The notes under the pieces are model-generated. The model was not told where the DNA came from and searched no databases. It saw only the letters and a program-made list of their open reading frames with translations. The position numbers and the translations under genes are program-made. Below are positions 7,440-15,735 of a stretch of 33,969 nucleotides of DNA, one piece after another. Position 1 is the first letter of the stretch; each line of letters starts with the position of its first letter. This DNA is from DASYYE01 sp035946955 (GTDB lineage: Bacteria > Actinomycetota > Actinomycetes > Streptosporangiales > Streptosporangiaceae). The stretch lies in contig DASYYE010000412.1 in assembly GCA_035946955.1 (NCBI GenBank), forward strand, positions 1 through 33,969, in the 5' to 3' direction.

Positions 7440-8288
7440 ATGCCACTGTTCAGCAAGCCCAGTGACGGGTCAGCGGCGACGTGGGAGCCGCAGGCGGCGG
7501 ACTCGCGGCTGGCACAGACCGCGGGGGCACAATCGGGGGGCGTCTTCACCTCCGACCTGTCGGTGTCCGAGTATGCCCTGCTCGGGGAGGCGGGCTTCGA
7601 GCCGCTCGGCTTCGTGGTGGGTTCGTCCATCTACCACGTGGGCCTGCAGGTCGGCCGCTGGTCGCAGAACATGGAACTCCAGGTGCTGACCCAGGCGATG
7701 TACAACGCCCGGGAACTCGCCATGTCCCGCATGCGTGCCGAAGCCGACCACCTGGGCGCGGACGGGATCGTCGGGGTCGAAATGCGGATGCAGATGTATG
7801 CCTGGGGCCAGGACGTGCTGGAGTTCGTGGCCAGCGGCACCGCTGTCAGGCACCTGAACGCGACTGGCGTGCACAAGGCACCAGACGGCAGGGCGTTCAC
7901 CTCCGATCTGTCGGCACAGGACTTCTTCCGGCTGCTCGCCGCCGGGGCGGTGCCGACCGCGTTCGTCCTGGGTACGTGCGTCTACCACATCGCACACCAG
8001 TCGGTCATGCAGTCGCTGCGGCAGGCCGGGCAGAACCAGGAGATGATCCAGTTCACCCAGGGGGTCTACGAGGCGCGCGAGCTGGCCCTGTCCCGGATGC
8101 AGGCCGAGGCGACCGACGCCGGGTCATCGGGCATCGTGGGGGTCAATGTCGCGGTGTCCAACCACGTATGGGGTGAGCACGCCACCGAGTTCCTCGCCAC
8201 CGGCACCGCGGTGCGCCGCCTCGCTGACGAGCACCGGCTGCCGGCCACCACGCCCAAGCCCACCTTCACCCTGGGCCTCGACTACTGA
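7440..8288 (+). CDS. tandem YbjQ-like (heavy-metal-binding domain) protein
   Basis: The 282-residue protein contains two copies of a YbjQ/UPF0145-type domain. Copy 1 spans roughly residues 35-140 (FTSDLSVSEYALL, GFVVGSSIYHVG, ELAMSRMRAEADHLGADGIVGVEM, EFVASGTAV). Copy 2 spans roughly 150-260 (FTSDLSAQDFFRLL, FVLGTCVYHIA, ELALSRMQAEATDAGSSGIVGVNV, EFLATGTAV). Single-domain YbjQ proteins are about 105 residues and form oligomers, so the fusion supplies two subunits in one chain. The heavy-metal-binding label is inherited from the family name; no cysteine/histidine metal site stands out. The ATG at 7440 follows GGGAGG with good spacing and was preferred over an earlier ATG at 7422. There is no signal peptide. 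Confidence 0.85.
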   Translation: MPLFSKPSDGSAATWEPQAADSRLAQTAGAQSGGVFTSDLSVSEYALLGEAGFEPLGFVVGSSIYHVGLQVGRWSQNMELQVLTQAMYNARELAMSRMRAEADHLGADGIVGVEMRMQMYAWGQDVLEFVASGTAVRHLNATGVHKAPDGRAFTSDLSAQDFFRLLAAGAVPTAFVLGTCVYHIAHQSVMQSLRQAGQNQEMIQFTQGVYEARELALSRMQAEATDAGSSGIVGVNVAVSNHVWGEHATEFLATGTAVRRLADEHRLPATTPKPTFTLGLDY

Positions 8289-8317
8289 GGCGCCCGGGCC
8301 AGCCAGCACTCCAGGCG

Positions 8318-8349
8318 GTGAGCGGGCAGCGCACCGGCGGTCCGCTCAC
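8318..8349. terminator. hairpin between convergent genes
   Basis: GTGAGCGG (8318-8325) is exactly complementary to CCGCTCAC (8342-8349), with a 16-nt loop. It lies between the convergent YbjQ-like gene and WD40 gene and overlaps the last codons of the latter. It has no T-run, as is common in high-GC actinobacteria. Confidence 0.5.
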
Positions 8350-11045
8350 GCCAGTTCGATGACGGATACTCCATCGTCGTCACCGACCGCCAGGGTCCGG
8401 CCGGTACCCGCGAGGGCGCGCACCGGGTGCAGCCGTCTCAGGGTGAGTCTGCACGTCCCGTCGGCCGGATCCCAGATACGCACGGTCCTGTCACCCCCGC
8501 CGGAGGCGAGCAGCAGCCGGCCATCCGGCCCGGCGCAGAACGTGACCGCCGCGACCCACGAGGTGTGCCCGATGAGAGGTTCACCGGCGGACGCACCGGT
8601 CGCCAGATCCCACAGGCGGATGGTCTGGTCGTCAGCGCCCGATGCGAGCAGCAGGCGGCCGTCCGCCGTCCTCGCGAACGCCAGCGCGCGCACCCGGCCG
8701 TGGTGGGCGGGGCGCAGTGCGCCGACGGGCCTGCCGGTCCCGGCTTCCCAGAGCCGGACGGTCTGGTCACCGCCGCCGGAAGCAAGCAGCGGCCACCCAC
8801 CGGATGCCAGGGCGAACGCCACAGCGTCCACCCCACCCGCATGCGCCTGGAGCGGATAGCCCGCGGGGGCGCCGGTTTCCGGGTCCCACTGCCGGAGGGT
8901 GCCATCTTCGCTGCCGGAGACCAGCAGCGGCCGGTGTGCCTGTGGCGAGCCGAACGCGAGTGCTGTCACGCGGGCACGGTGGCCGGTCAGGGGGAAGCGC
9001 AGCGGCTGGGCCGACAGAGGGTCCCACAGCCGGACGGTCATGTCGTCTCCCCCGGAGGCCAGCAGCGGCTCGCCCGCCGCACCAGCGCCGAACGCCAGCG
9101 CACGCACCGCGTCGGTATGGCCGTTGAGCGGGTCACTTGCCGGAAAACCCACCGCGGCGTCCCACAGGCGCACCATTGTGTCACCACCGCCTGAGGCGAA
9201 GAGCAACCGGTTGTCCGGGGTGGTGCCGAAGGCCACCGCGTCGACCAGCCACGTGTGGCCAGCGGCTGGGGTGGGCCATGGGCCGCCGGTGAACGGCTCC
9301 CACACCCGGACCGTCTTGTCGGCGCTGGTGGATGCCAGCAGCAGCCGGCCATCCTCGGCGTTCGTGCCGACCGCGACCGCCCACACCCTGGCGGTGTGCC
9401 CGGCCAGCGGCTCTCGCACGGGCGTGCCCTGGAGTGGGTCCCAGATGCGGACCAGTGCGTCGTCGCTGGCGGAGACCAGCAGCAGCGCGCCGTCAGGGCC
9501 GGTGCCGAACGCCACCGAGTACACCGACCGGGTATGACCGGTCAGTGGCTCACCGGAGGCCACCCCGGCCAGCGGGTTCCAGATCCGGACGGTCGTGTCC
9601 ATGCCCGCGGAGGCCAGCAGGAACGTGCCGTAGGCGCTGGTGCCGAACGCCACCGAGTACACGGCCCCGCTGTGGCCGGTCAGCGGCGCACCGACGGGCG
9701 TCCCGGCCAGTGGGTCCCACACTCTCACCGTCTCGTCCCGGCCGCAGGACGCGAGCAGCAGCCGGCCGTCGGGGGCGCGGCCGAACGCGACCTCGTCCAC
9801 GACGCCCACGTGCCCGGTCAGCGGCGCACCGACGGGTGCCCCGGTGAGCGGGTCCCAGACCCGTACGGTCCCGTCGTCGCCGGAGGAGGCGAACAGCAGC
9901 CGCCCTTCGTGCGTGGTGCCGGCCGCAACGGACCATACGATCCCCCTGTGCCCGGTCAGCGGCACACCGACCGGTTCGCCGGTGACCGGGTCCCAGACCC
10001 GTACGGTCTCGTCCACGCTCCCCGAGGCGAGCAGCAACCGGCCGTCTGGCGCGGTGCCGAGGGCCACGGACCACACCTCATCGGTGTGGCCGGTCAGTGG
10101 GGCCCCCAGTGCCTCGCCGGTGAGCGGGTCCCATATCCGCACGGTGTGGTCGCCACCGCAGGAGGCGAGCAGCAGCCTTCCTTCGGCCGTGACACCGAAC
10201 GCCGCTTCCTCCACCGCCTTGGTGTGGCCGGCCAGTGCGAGGAGGCTGTCGTCCCGCCTCGCCGCCGCCAGGTGGGTGCGGTACCGGGGTTCGACCCCGG
10301 TGCTGCCTGGCTGGTGGCCCAGGACGCGGCTGGCTTCGGCCAGGTACGCGGAGTTGGCGTGCGGGTCTTCGCCCAGTAACGGCCACGCGCGGCGGTAGGC
10401 GCGGACCGTGTCGCGTTCCGTGGGGACCGCCGCCCCCAGGACCGGTATGAGTGTGTGCCGGTCGGCCGCGGCCAGGAAGCCCATGTCATGGACCAGCCCG
10501 GCCAGGGTGCTGCGTGCACCGGCCAGTGCGTGCTCCGCCAGGTGCGCGCGCACGTAGGGCTGAGCCGACGCCCAGTCAGGCCCACTGGCCGTGGCTGGGA
10601 CCGTGGCCACCAGCGCGGCGGTGATGGCCTGCTCCATGCGTGCCTGCCGCAGTGACCAGCCGGTGCCGGCGGGCTCCCCGGCGCCAGCCTGTTCGCCGCG
10701 CAGCCGTGCGGCAAGACTGTTGCTGCGCAGGCGGTACACGCGGCTCCCCCGTGGCCCGTCCGTTTCAGCCACCCAGGCACGGGCGGTGCGCAATGCGGTC
10801 GCTACGTCCGCGGTGGTGACCGGGTTGCCCGGCAGCCCGTACTCCGGCCCCAGCACCTGGGCGAGGCGGGCCCACAGGCCCGGCCCGGGCAGGCCCTCGC
10901 CCTGCGCCCAGGCCAGCGCGACCAGCAGCACATAGGTCGCTGGCTGCTGGGCGGCCAGCCGTGTCAGCTCCGCATCGGTCGGATCCCCCGCGGCGTCCGG
11001 AGGGGCCTTCCCATCCCGGCGGCGCAGTGCACCAAGCCAGCCCAA
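8346..11045 (-). CDS. WD40 protein with two seven-bladed propellers and nSTAND-like arm
   Basis: The 899-residue protein divides at about residue 268. The N-terminal part is helical and resembles the region that follows the NTPase in actinobacterial nSTAND-WD40 proteins: YVLLVALAWAQGEGLP, VYRLRSNSLAARLR, PYVRAHLAEHALAG, and DMGFLAAADRHTLIPVL. No P-loop or Walker B is present. The rest consists of about 45-residue WD40 units: thirteen with a [VIL]R.W-type core (for example TVRIWDP) plus a final VSVIEL strand, giving fourteen blades, that is two complete propellers. The linkers (PLTGH) are nearly identical, pointing to recent internal expansion. Propellers act as protein-interaction platforms. 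The TTG start is uncertain: the frame is closed 28 bp upstream, GGGGGA lies close by, and no better start exists. It follows proS by 136 bp on the same strand. Confidence 0.85.
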   Translation of the reverse strand: MGWLGALRRRDGKAPPDAAGDPTDAELTRLAAQQPATYVLLVALAWAQGEGLPGPGLWARLAQVLGPEYGLPGNPVTTADVATALRTARAWVAETDGPRGSRVYRLRSNSLAARLRGEQAGAGEPAGTGWSLRQARMEQAITAALVATVPATASGPDWASAQPYVRAHLAEHALAGARSTLAGLVHDMGFLAAADRHTLIPVLGAAVPTERDTVRAYRRAWPLLGEDPHANSAYLAEASRVLGHQPGSTGVEPRYRTHLAAARRDDSLLALAGHTKAVEEAAFGVTAEGRLLLASCGGDHTVRIWDPLTGEALGAPLTGHTDEVWSVALGTAPDGRLLLASGSVDETVRVWDPVTGEPVGVPLTGHRGIVWSVAAGTTHEGRLLFASSGDDGTVRVWDPLTGAPVGAPLTGHVGVVDEVAFGRAPDGRLLLASCGRDETVRVWDPLAGTPVGAPLTGHSGAVYSVAFGTSAYGTFLLASAGMDTTVRIWNPLAGVASGEPLTGHTRSVYSVAFGTGPDGALLLVSASDDALVRIWDPLQGTPVREPLAGHTARVWAVAVGTNAEDGRLLLASTSADKTVRVWEPFTGGPWPTPAAGHTWLVDAVAFGTTPDNRLLFASGGGDTMVRLWDAAVGFPASDPLNGHTDAVRALAFGAGAAGEPLLASGGDDMTVRLWDPLSAQPLRFPLTGHRARVTALAFGSPQAHRPLLVSGSEDGTLRQWDPETGAPAGYPLQAHAGGVDAVAFALASGGWPLLASGGGDQTVRLWEAGTGRPVGALRPAHHGRVRALAFARTADGRLLLASGADDQTIRLWDLATGASAGEPLIGHTSWVAAVTFCAGPDGRLLLASGGGDRTVRIWDPADGTCRLTLRRLHPVRALAGTGRTLAVGDDDGVSVIELA

Positions 11046-11181
11046 ATGTCCCCCAGTACCAAGGGGCCGCGGCTAGCTGCGTCCCGCGACTCTACCCAGG
11101 CACCAATGCGCGATTCTTTCACCGCCAGGCTCACGCCCTCAAGGAACCACCACCCGTACGGCGTCGCGGCTCCCCGCCGGG

Positions 11182-12903
11182 TCAGCCGGTCCCGGCGGCC
11201 GCCTGGTCAGCGAGCATCCCGCGGACGTGCGCTGCCACGTCACTCAGGGGCACCTTCACGGTCTCGCCATTGGCACGGCTGGTGACCTCGACGACGCCTT
11301 CGGCCAGGCCGCGCTTTCCGACGGTGACCCGCAACGGGATCCCGGTCAGCTCGGCGTCGCGGAACTTCACGCCCGCCCGCTCGGCCCGGTCGTCGATGAT
11401 GACCTCGGTCCCTGCCGTTTTGAGCTGCTCATACACGGACTCACCGGCAGCCGCCGACTCGGCGTCCTCGGCCTGCGCCACGGTCACCACCACGGCGAAG
11501 GGCGCCACCGCGACCGGCCAGACGATGCCCTTGTCGTCGTGGTGGCACTCCACGATGGCGGCCATGGCCCGCTCCACACCGATCCCGTAGGAGCCCATGA
11601 CCGGGTGCACCCGCTCACCGGCCGCGTCGAGCACGGTCACGCCGAATGCCTTCGTGTACTTGTAGCCAAGCTTGAAGATGTGGCCGACCTCGATCGTGGC
11701 GATCAGCTCCAGCGGCTGGCCGCACCGCACGCACGGCTCCCCGGCGGCCACCTCCCGCAGGTCGGCCCAGGTGCCGACGCTGATGTCGCGGGCGACGTCC
11801 ACGCCGCGCAGGTGGAAGCCGTCGGTGTTCGCCCCGGTGGTCATGTCCTGACGGCCGCGCAGCGCTTCGTCGGCGACCACCGGCAGCCCGGTCACGCCCA
11901 CCGCACCCAGACTGCCGGGCAGCGCGCCGAGCGCGTCGGCGATCTCCTCCGGCTCAGCGGGCCGCAGGGATGCCGCGGCAAGGGCGTCGGCGAGCTTCTG
12001 CTCGTTGAGTGCGTGGTCACCGCGCAGCAGGACCAGGGTGAGTTTCCCGTCCACCACGTAGACGAGGGACTTGATCTGGCGCTGCGCCGGGGCGCCGTAG
12101 CCCGTGGCCAGGTCCTCGATCGTGCGGACCCCCGGGGTGGCGAACCGCTCCGGCACAGGCAGGCCCGCGCCGTCCGCCACGGCGGCGAGCTGCGACATGG
12201 CCTTCTCCACGTTGGCCGCGTAACCGCAGGCTACGCAGCGGGCCACCAGGTCCTCGCCCACCTCGGCCGGGCACATGAACTCGGTCGAGTCGCTCCCGCC
12301 CATGGACCCGTTGGAGGCCTCGACCGCGATGGCCGGCATGCCCAGTCTCTCGAAGACCCGGAAGTACGCTGCCCGATGGCGGGCGAAGGAGACATCGAGA
12401 CCGGCTGGGTCAAGGTCAAAGCTGTAAGAGTCCTTCATGGTGAATTCCCGGACCCGCAGCAGCCCCGCGCGGGGCCGCGGCTCGTCGCGGAACTTGGCCT
12501 GGAACTGGTACCACGCCTGCGGCAGTTGCCGGTGGGAGTTCAGCTCCGCCGCAACCAGGGCGAAGACCTCCTCGTGGGTCACGGCCAGCGCGTGCTCCGC
12601 GCCTTTGTGGTCGGTCAGGCGGAACATGACCTCGGCCATGGTCTCGATGCGGCCGCTGCGCTGGTAGATGTCCAGCGGGTGCATGGTGGGCAGCAGCATC
12701 TCCTGCGCGCCGATCGCGTCCATCTCCTGCCGGATGACGCCGATGACCTTGGCGCGCACCCGCGTGGCCAGCGGCAGCAGGGTGTAGTGGCCCGCCTGGA
12801 GCTGCCGGATGTAACCAGCGCGGACCATGAGCCGGTGGCTGGGCGCGCCAGCATCCGCCGGGTCGTCCCGCAGCGTCGGGATGTGCATTTGTGACCAGCG
12901 CAT
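11182..12903 (-). CDS. proS: prolyl-tRNA synthetase, bacterial type with editing domain
   Basis: The 573-residue class II synthetase charges tRNA-Pro. Class II motif 2 is seen in FRDEPRPRAGLLRVREF and motif 3 in GSYGIGVERAM. Between them is the INS editing domain (IKSLVYVVDGKLTLVLLRGDHALNE, then GALPGSLG), which hydrolyses alanyl-tRNA-Pro. The C-terminal anticodon-binding domain follows (VIIDDRAERAGVKFRDAEL, GIPLRVTVGKRGL). The length is normal for bacterial ProRS (about 570). The ATG at 12903 is preceded by AAGAAGG at eight bases and opens with the family's MRWSQMHIPTLRDDP. The gene starts 41 bp after the drug exporter stop on the same strand and may be partly co-transcribed with it. No T-box leader was recognised. 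Confidence 0.96.
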   Translation of the reverse strand: MRWSQMHIPTLRDDPADAGAPSHRLMVRAGYIRQLQAGHYTLLPLATRVRAKVIGVIRQEMDAIGAQEMLLPTMHPLDIYQRSGRIETMAEVMFRLTDHKGAEHALAVTHEEVFALVAAELNSHRQLPQAWYQFQAKFRDEPRPRAGLLRVREFTMKDSYSFDLDPAGLDVSFARHRAAYFRVFERLGMPAIAVEASNGSMGGSDSTEFMCPAEVGEDLVARCVACGYAANVEKAMSQLAAVADGAGLPVPERFATPGVRTIEDLATGYGAPAQRQIKSLVYVVDGKLTLVLLRGDHALNEQKLADALAAASLRPAEPEEIADALGALPGSLGAVGVTGLPVVADEALRGRQDMTTGANTDGFHLRGVDVARDISVGTWADLREVAAGEPCVRCGQPLELIATIEVGHIFKLGYKYTKAFGVTVLDAAGERVHPVMGSYGIGVERAMAAIVECHHDDKGIVWPVAVAPFAVVVTVAQAEDAESAAAGESVYEQLKTAGTEVIIDDRAERAGVKFRDAELTGIPLRVTVGKRGLAEGVVEVTSRANGETVKVPLSDVAAHVRGMLADQAAAGTG

Positions 12904-12944
12904 GCCGGATGCCTTCTTGTGGTGTGGGAGACAGGTTCCTGAGC

Positions 12945-14483
12945 CTAGGCGGTATCCCTGGCCGCGGTCACTTCTTTTCCGGGTTCCAGCGGTGGGGCAC
13001 CAACGGGGCAGGAGGTCCGGCACTCGGGTTCGCGTACCGGGTGGCTCGGGGTGGGTTTGAGCACCGAATTGTCGATGGTCAGCGCGGACAGCAACCCTCC
13101 TGCGACGAGCAGGACCACGCAGACCACCATCGCGGCCTGGAACGAGCTGTACAGCGACAAGGGGTGATGGTAAGAGGAGCTGGTCAGGCCCACCGCGGCC
13201 GGCAGCCCGGCCACCGCCAGCAGACCCGCGGCCCGCGCGACCGCGTTGTTCACGCCGCTGGCGACCCCGGCGTGGCGGACGTCGGCGCTGGCCAGGACGG
13301 TCGCGGTCAGCGGCGCGACCGTCGCGGACAGGCCGAGCCCGAACAGCGTGACGCTGGGCAGCACATCAGCCACATACGACGCGTGCGGCCCGATCCTGGT
13401 GGCCAGGAGCAGGCCAGCGGCGCATACCAGCGGGCCGAAGGTCATCAGCCAGCGGGGGCCGGTCCGCTGTGCGAGCGCGCCAGCGCGTGACGACAGGACC
13501 AGCATGAGGATGGTCGGGGGGAGCAGCGAGAGCCCAGCCTGCAGCGGTGAGAACCCGGACACCACCTGGAGTTCCAGCACGAGCAGGAAGAAGAACCCGC
13601 CCATCGCCCCGTAGATCACGAAGGTCACCAGGTTGACCGCGGAGAACTGGCGGGACGCGAACACGCTGAGCGGGAGCATGGGCGAGACGTGCCCGGGGAC
13701 ATGCTCCAGCCGCCACTCCAGGACCAGGAACACCGCGCCGGACACGACGCCAACGACCGCCGCGGGCAGGGCCACGGTCATTCCCTGGGTGGGGGCGGCG
13801 ATGAGCGCTTCGGTGATCCCGAAGAGCGCGAGCGCGGCCAGCGCGGCACCCGCCACATCGAACCTGCCGTGCGCGCTGGGGTCTGAGGTCTCGGGCACGT
13901 GCCGCAGGGAGATCACTATGACGGCGGCGGCCAGCGGGAGGTTCAGCAGGAAGACCCACCGCCAGCCAGCCACGCCGACGACCCAGCCGCCGAGCAGCGG
14001 GCCGACCGCGGCCGCGACACCACCCAGTCCCGACCAGGCGCCGATGACCCTGGGCCGCTCCTCCTGGGCGAAGCTCGCCTGGATGATCGCGAGCGAGCCG
14101 GGCGTGAGCAGGGCGCCGCCGACCCCCTGCAGGGCACGTGCCCCGATGAGAACGCCGATGGTGGGGGCCAGTCCGCACAGCGCGGAGGCGAGCGCGAACC
14201 AGGTGACGCCGATGAGGAAGATCCGGCGGCGTCCCAGCCGGTCCCCCAGTGCCCCGCCGAGCAGGATCATCCCGGCGAGCGTGAGCGTGTAGGCGGTGAT
14301 GGTCCACTGCAGCCCCGCGAGCGTGGTGTGCAGGCTGCGGCCGATGGTGGGGAGTGCGACATTGACCACCGTGCCGTCGAGCATCGCCATGCTCGACCCG
14401 AGGACGGTCGCGGCCACGACCCACTTTCCCTGGACGCTGCGCAGGCTCAGCCCGCCAGTCGCTGCCCCGCTCTCCTGTGCCAT
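12945..14483 (-). CDS. DHA2-family (EmrB/QacA) MFS drug exporter
   Basis: The 512-residue protein has the fourteen hydrophobic segments of proton-driven DHA2 multidrug exporters. LDGTVVNVALPTI in TM1 is the DHA2 motif D1, GDRLGRRRIF between TM2 and TM3 is motif A, and GPLLGGWVVG in TM5 is the antiporter motif C. The C-terminal 40 residues are hydrophilic and contain two cysteines. The ATG at 14483 starts the homologous region (MAQESG), but its GAGG is only one base away. An in-frame upstream ATG at 14543 is an alternative that would add twenty residues without homology. The preceding 130 bp hold a promoter-like sequence covered by a large dyad, so the gene is probably repressed and inducible. 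No regulator is adjacent; the nearest TetR gene belongs to another operon. Confidence 0.9.
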   Translation of the reverse strand: MAQESGAATGGLSLRSVQGKWVVAATVLGSSMAMLDGTVVNVALPTIGRSLHTTLAGLQWTITAYTLTLAGMILLGGALGDRLGRRRIFLIGVTWFALASALCGLAPTIGVLIGARALQGVGGALLTPGSLAIIQASFAQEERPRVIGAWSGLGGVAAAVGPLLGGWVVGVAGWRWVFLLNLPLAAAVIVISLRHVPETSDPSAHGRFDVAGAALAALALFGITEALIAAPTQGMTVALPAAVVGVVSGAVFLVLEWRLEHVPGHVSPMLPLSVFASRQFSAVNLVTFVIYGAMGGFFFLLVLELQVVSGFSPLQAGLSLLPPTILMLVLSSRAGALAQRTGPRWLMTFGPLVCAAGLLLATRIGPHASYVADVLPSVTLFGLGLSATVAPLTATVLASADVRHAGVASGVNNAVARAAGLLAVAGLPAAVGLTSSSYHHPLSLYSSFQAAMVVCVVLLVAGGLLSALTIDNSVLKPTPSHPVREPECRTSCPVGAPPLEPGKEVTAARDTA

Positions 14484-14547
14484 GCCTCGATCGTCCCACC
14501 ATGGGCCGCGCTCCGGCGACCCGCCGCTCCCCGGGGCGCACACCCAT

Positions 14548-14594
14548 GACCGCGGTGCTCTTTACTGCGCATGGCAGTACAACCAACCGCGGTC
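14548..14594 (-). promoter_or_regulatory. coaxial double dyad over the exporter promoter
   Basis: GACCGCGGT (14548-14556) and its inverted copy ACCGCGGTC (14586-14594) flank TACTGC (14563-14568) and GCAGTA (14574-14579). Both dyads share the same centre at 14571, with six-base spacers on each side. On the minus strand TTGGTT and TAAAGA, 16 bp apart, sit across the inner dyad as a possible -35/-10 pair. The element is 65-111 bp upstream of the exporter start. This is the expected geometry for a repressor operator. Confidence 0.5.
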
Positions 14595-14608
14595 TTGGCG
14601 AACAGGGC

Positions 14609-15691
14609 TCAGTACATGCCGGGGTAGGCCGTCCGCCAGCTCTTGGCGTCAGTGAGCACGATCCAGACCGGCCCGCGCGCGAAGGTCATCGGCTGGCCGG
14701 AGTCCGTGGTGAAGGTGGTCCCGTCGCGAGGGCTCGGCCGTGACCAGTGCGCCTGGTACGCCATGCCGTCGCGCAGCACCACCGCGCGGCCCGAGCCCGT
14801 GGTCACCGCGTACGGCGGCCGCCCGTTCTGCTCCACATACTTGGACGTGGGCACCTTCGTGTACTGGACCACCACGGTGGGTGCGCTCATCTGGCCGGCC
14901 TCGGTCGTGATGGCCCGGGCCCCGTCCATCCAGACCCGCCAGCGCCCCTGCGCCTTCGCCCAGGTGAACCGGAACGACGCGGCGGGATAGGACACCGACA
15001 TCGACTTCTTGGGCCGCCCGCCCGGGGGTGGCGTCCCGAACCGGAACCCGATGTCACGGGCTTTGCTCGCACCGTGGGACTCGGCCAGCAGCCGCCGCGT
15101 GCTGGCAAACAGGTTGTAGGGCACGGCCCGGTTGCTGCTGCGGAAGTACCCGCCCACCTTGCCGTCGTAGAGGTCAACCACCCGGGCGTTCTCCACCCGG
15201 GGCAGCAACTCGGGCTGGGCGCCCGAAAAGGCGAACGCGGGCCGCCTGAACTGGCGCAGCAGCCGGATGTCGTCCTGGCGGGCGCTGCGCACCGGGCCGA
15301 TGACCCGGGGGAAGTGCGAGGAGAACACAGCCAGGATGCGGCTGAGCCCACCCTCCACCGGGATCAGGTACACGAGGTCCGCGTCGGACAGCCCGACCGC
15401 CGGGCGTTCCGCCACGGTGTTGCCGATCTTCACCGCCAGCACCGGGTTCAGGGTCTTCACCCGCTCACCCGTGAACGGCGACCGCAGCGGCCCGGTCACC
15501 AGGTGGGCGACGGGACTGGGCGAGGGCCTGGGCTTGGCCGCCGGCCTGGGCGGCGCGTCACTGCGATGGTTCGCCAGCAGCACGACCCCCTCCGACGCGA
15601 GCCCGACCACGGCCGCTGTGCCCAGCGCCGCCAGCGCGATCATGCGCGGATCCCGCCTGAGCCGGTCCCACAGCCGCCGAAGCCACTCCAT
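14609..15691 (-). CDS. DUF3048 (YerB-like) membrane-anchored extracellular protein
   Basis: The 360-residue protein has a short basic cytoplasmic start, one membrane segment (about residues 16-40), a proline-rich linker (45-62), and an extracellular DUF3048 module. Family hallmarks are LAVKIGNTVAERPAVGL, ADLVYLIPVEGGLSRILAVF, RVIGPVRSARQDDI near 110-140 and GRAVVLRDGMAYQAHWSR with TTFTTDSGQPM near the end. There is no lipobox cysteine, so it is anchored by the N-terminal segment rather than as a lipoprotein (Bacillus YerB is a lipoprotein). The family function is unknown; it is cell-surface and suspected to be envelope-related. The start ATG at 15691 follows a G-rich stretch (GGGGG) inside a small hairpin. 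It lies upstream of the exporter gene on the same strand, but the dyad between them suggests separate control. Confidence 0.88.
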   Translation of the reverse strand: MEWLRRLWDRLRRDPRMIALAALGTAAVVGLASEGVVLLANHRSDAPPRPAAKPRPSPSPVAHLVTGPLRSPFTGERVKTLNPVLAVKIGNTVAERPAVGLSDADLVYLIPVEGGLSRILAVFSSHFPRVIGPVRSARQDDIRLLRQFRRPAFAFSGAQPELLPRVENARVVDLYDGKVGGYFRSSNRAVPYNLFASTRRLLAESHGASKARDIGFRFGTPPPGGRPKKSMSVSYPAASFRFTWAKAQGRWRVWMDGARAITTEAGQMSAPTVVVQYTKVPTSKYVEQNGRPPYAVTTGSGRAVVLRDGMAYQAHWSRPSPRDGTTFTTDSGQPMTFARGPVWIVLTDAKSWRTAYPGMY

Positions 15692-15692
15692 C

Positions 15693-15735
15693 CGCCACCC
15701 CCACTGGCGAGGGGCCTGCTCGCCCGTTACCGGGC
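15693..15735 (-). promoter_or_regulatory. two hairpins at the DUF3048 ribosome-binding site
   Basis: CGCCA and TGGCG (15693-15697 with 15705-15709) can pair across a seven-base loop that holds the only G-rich Shine-Dalgarno candidate, directly before the ATG at 15691. A second stem, GCCCG with CGGGC around TTAC, lies at 15722-15735. The first could tune ribosome access. Confidence 0.35.

Noticed and set aside
9255..10379. Long open frame antisense to the WD40 gene
   Set aside because: It mirrors the repeats of the WD40 gene, has no ribosome site or homology, and is expected from high-GC codon bias.
11227..12894. 555-codon open frame antisense to proS
   Set aside because: The proS frame is unmistakable; the antisense frame has low-complexity His/Gly/Arg content with no recognisable domain.
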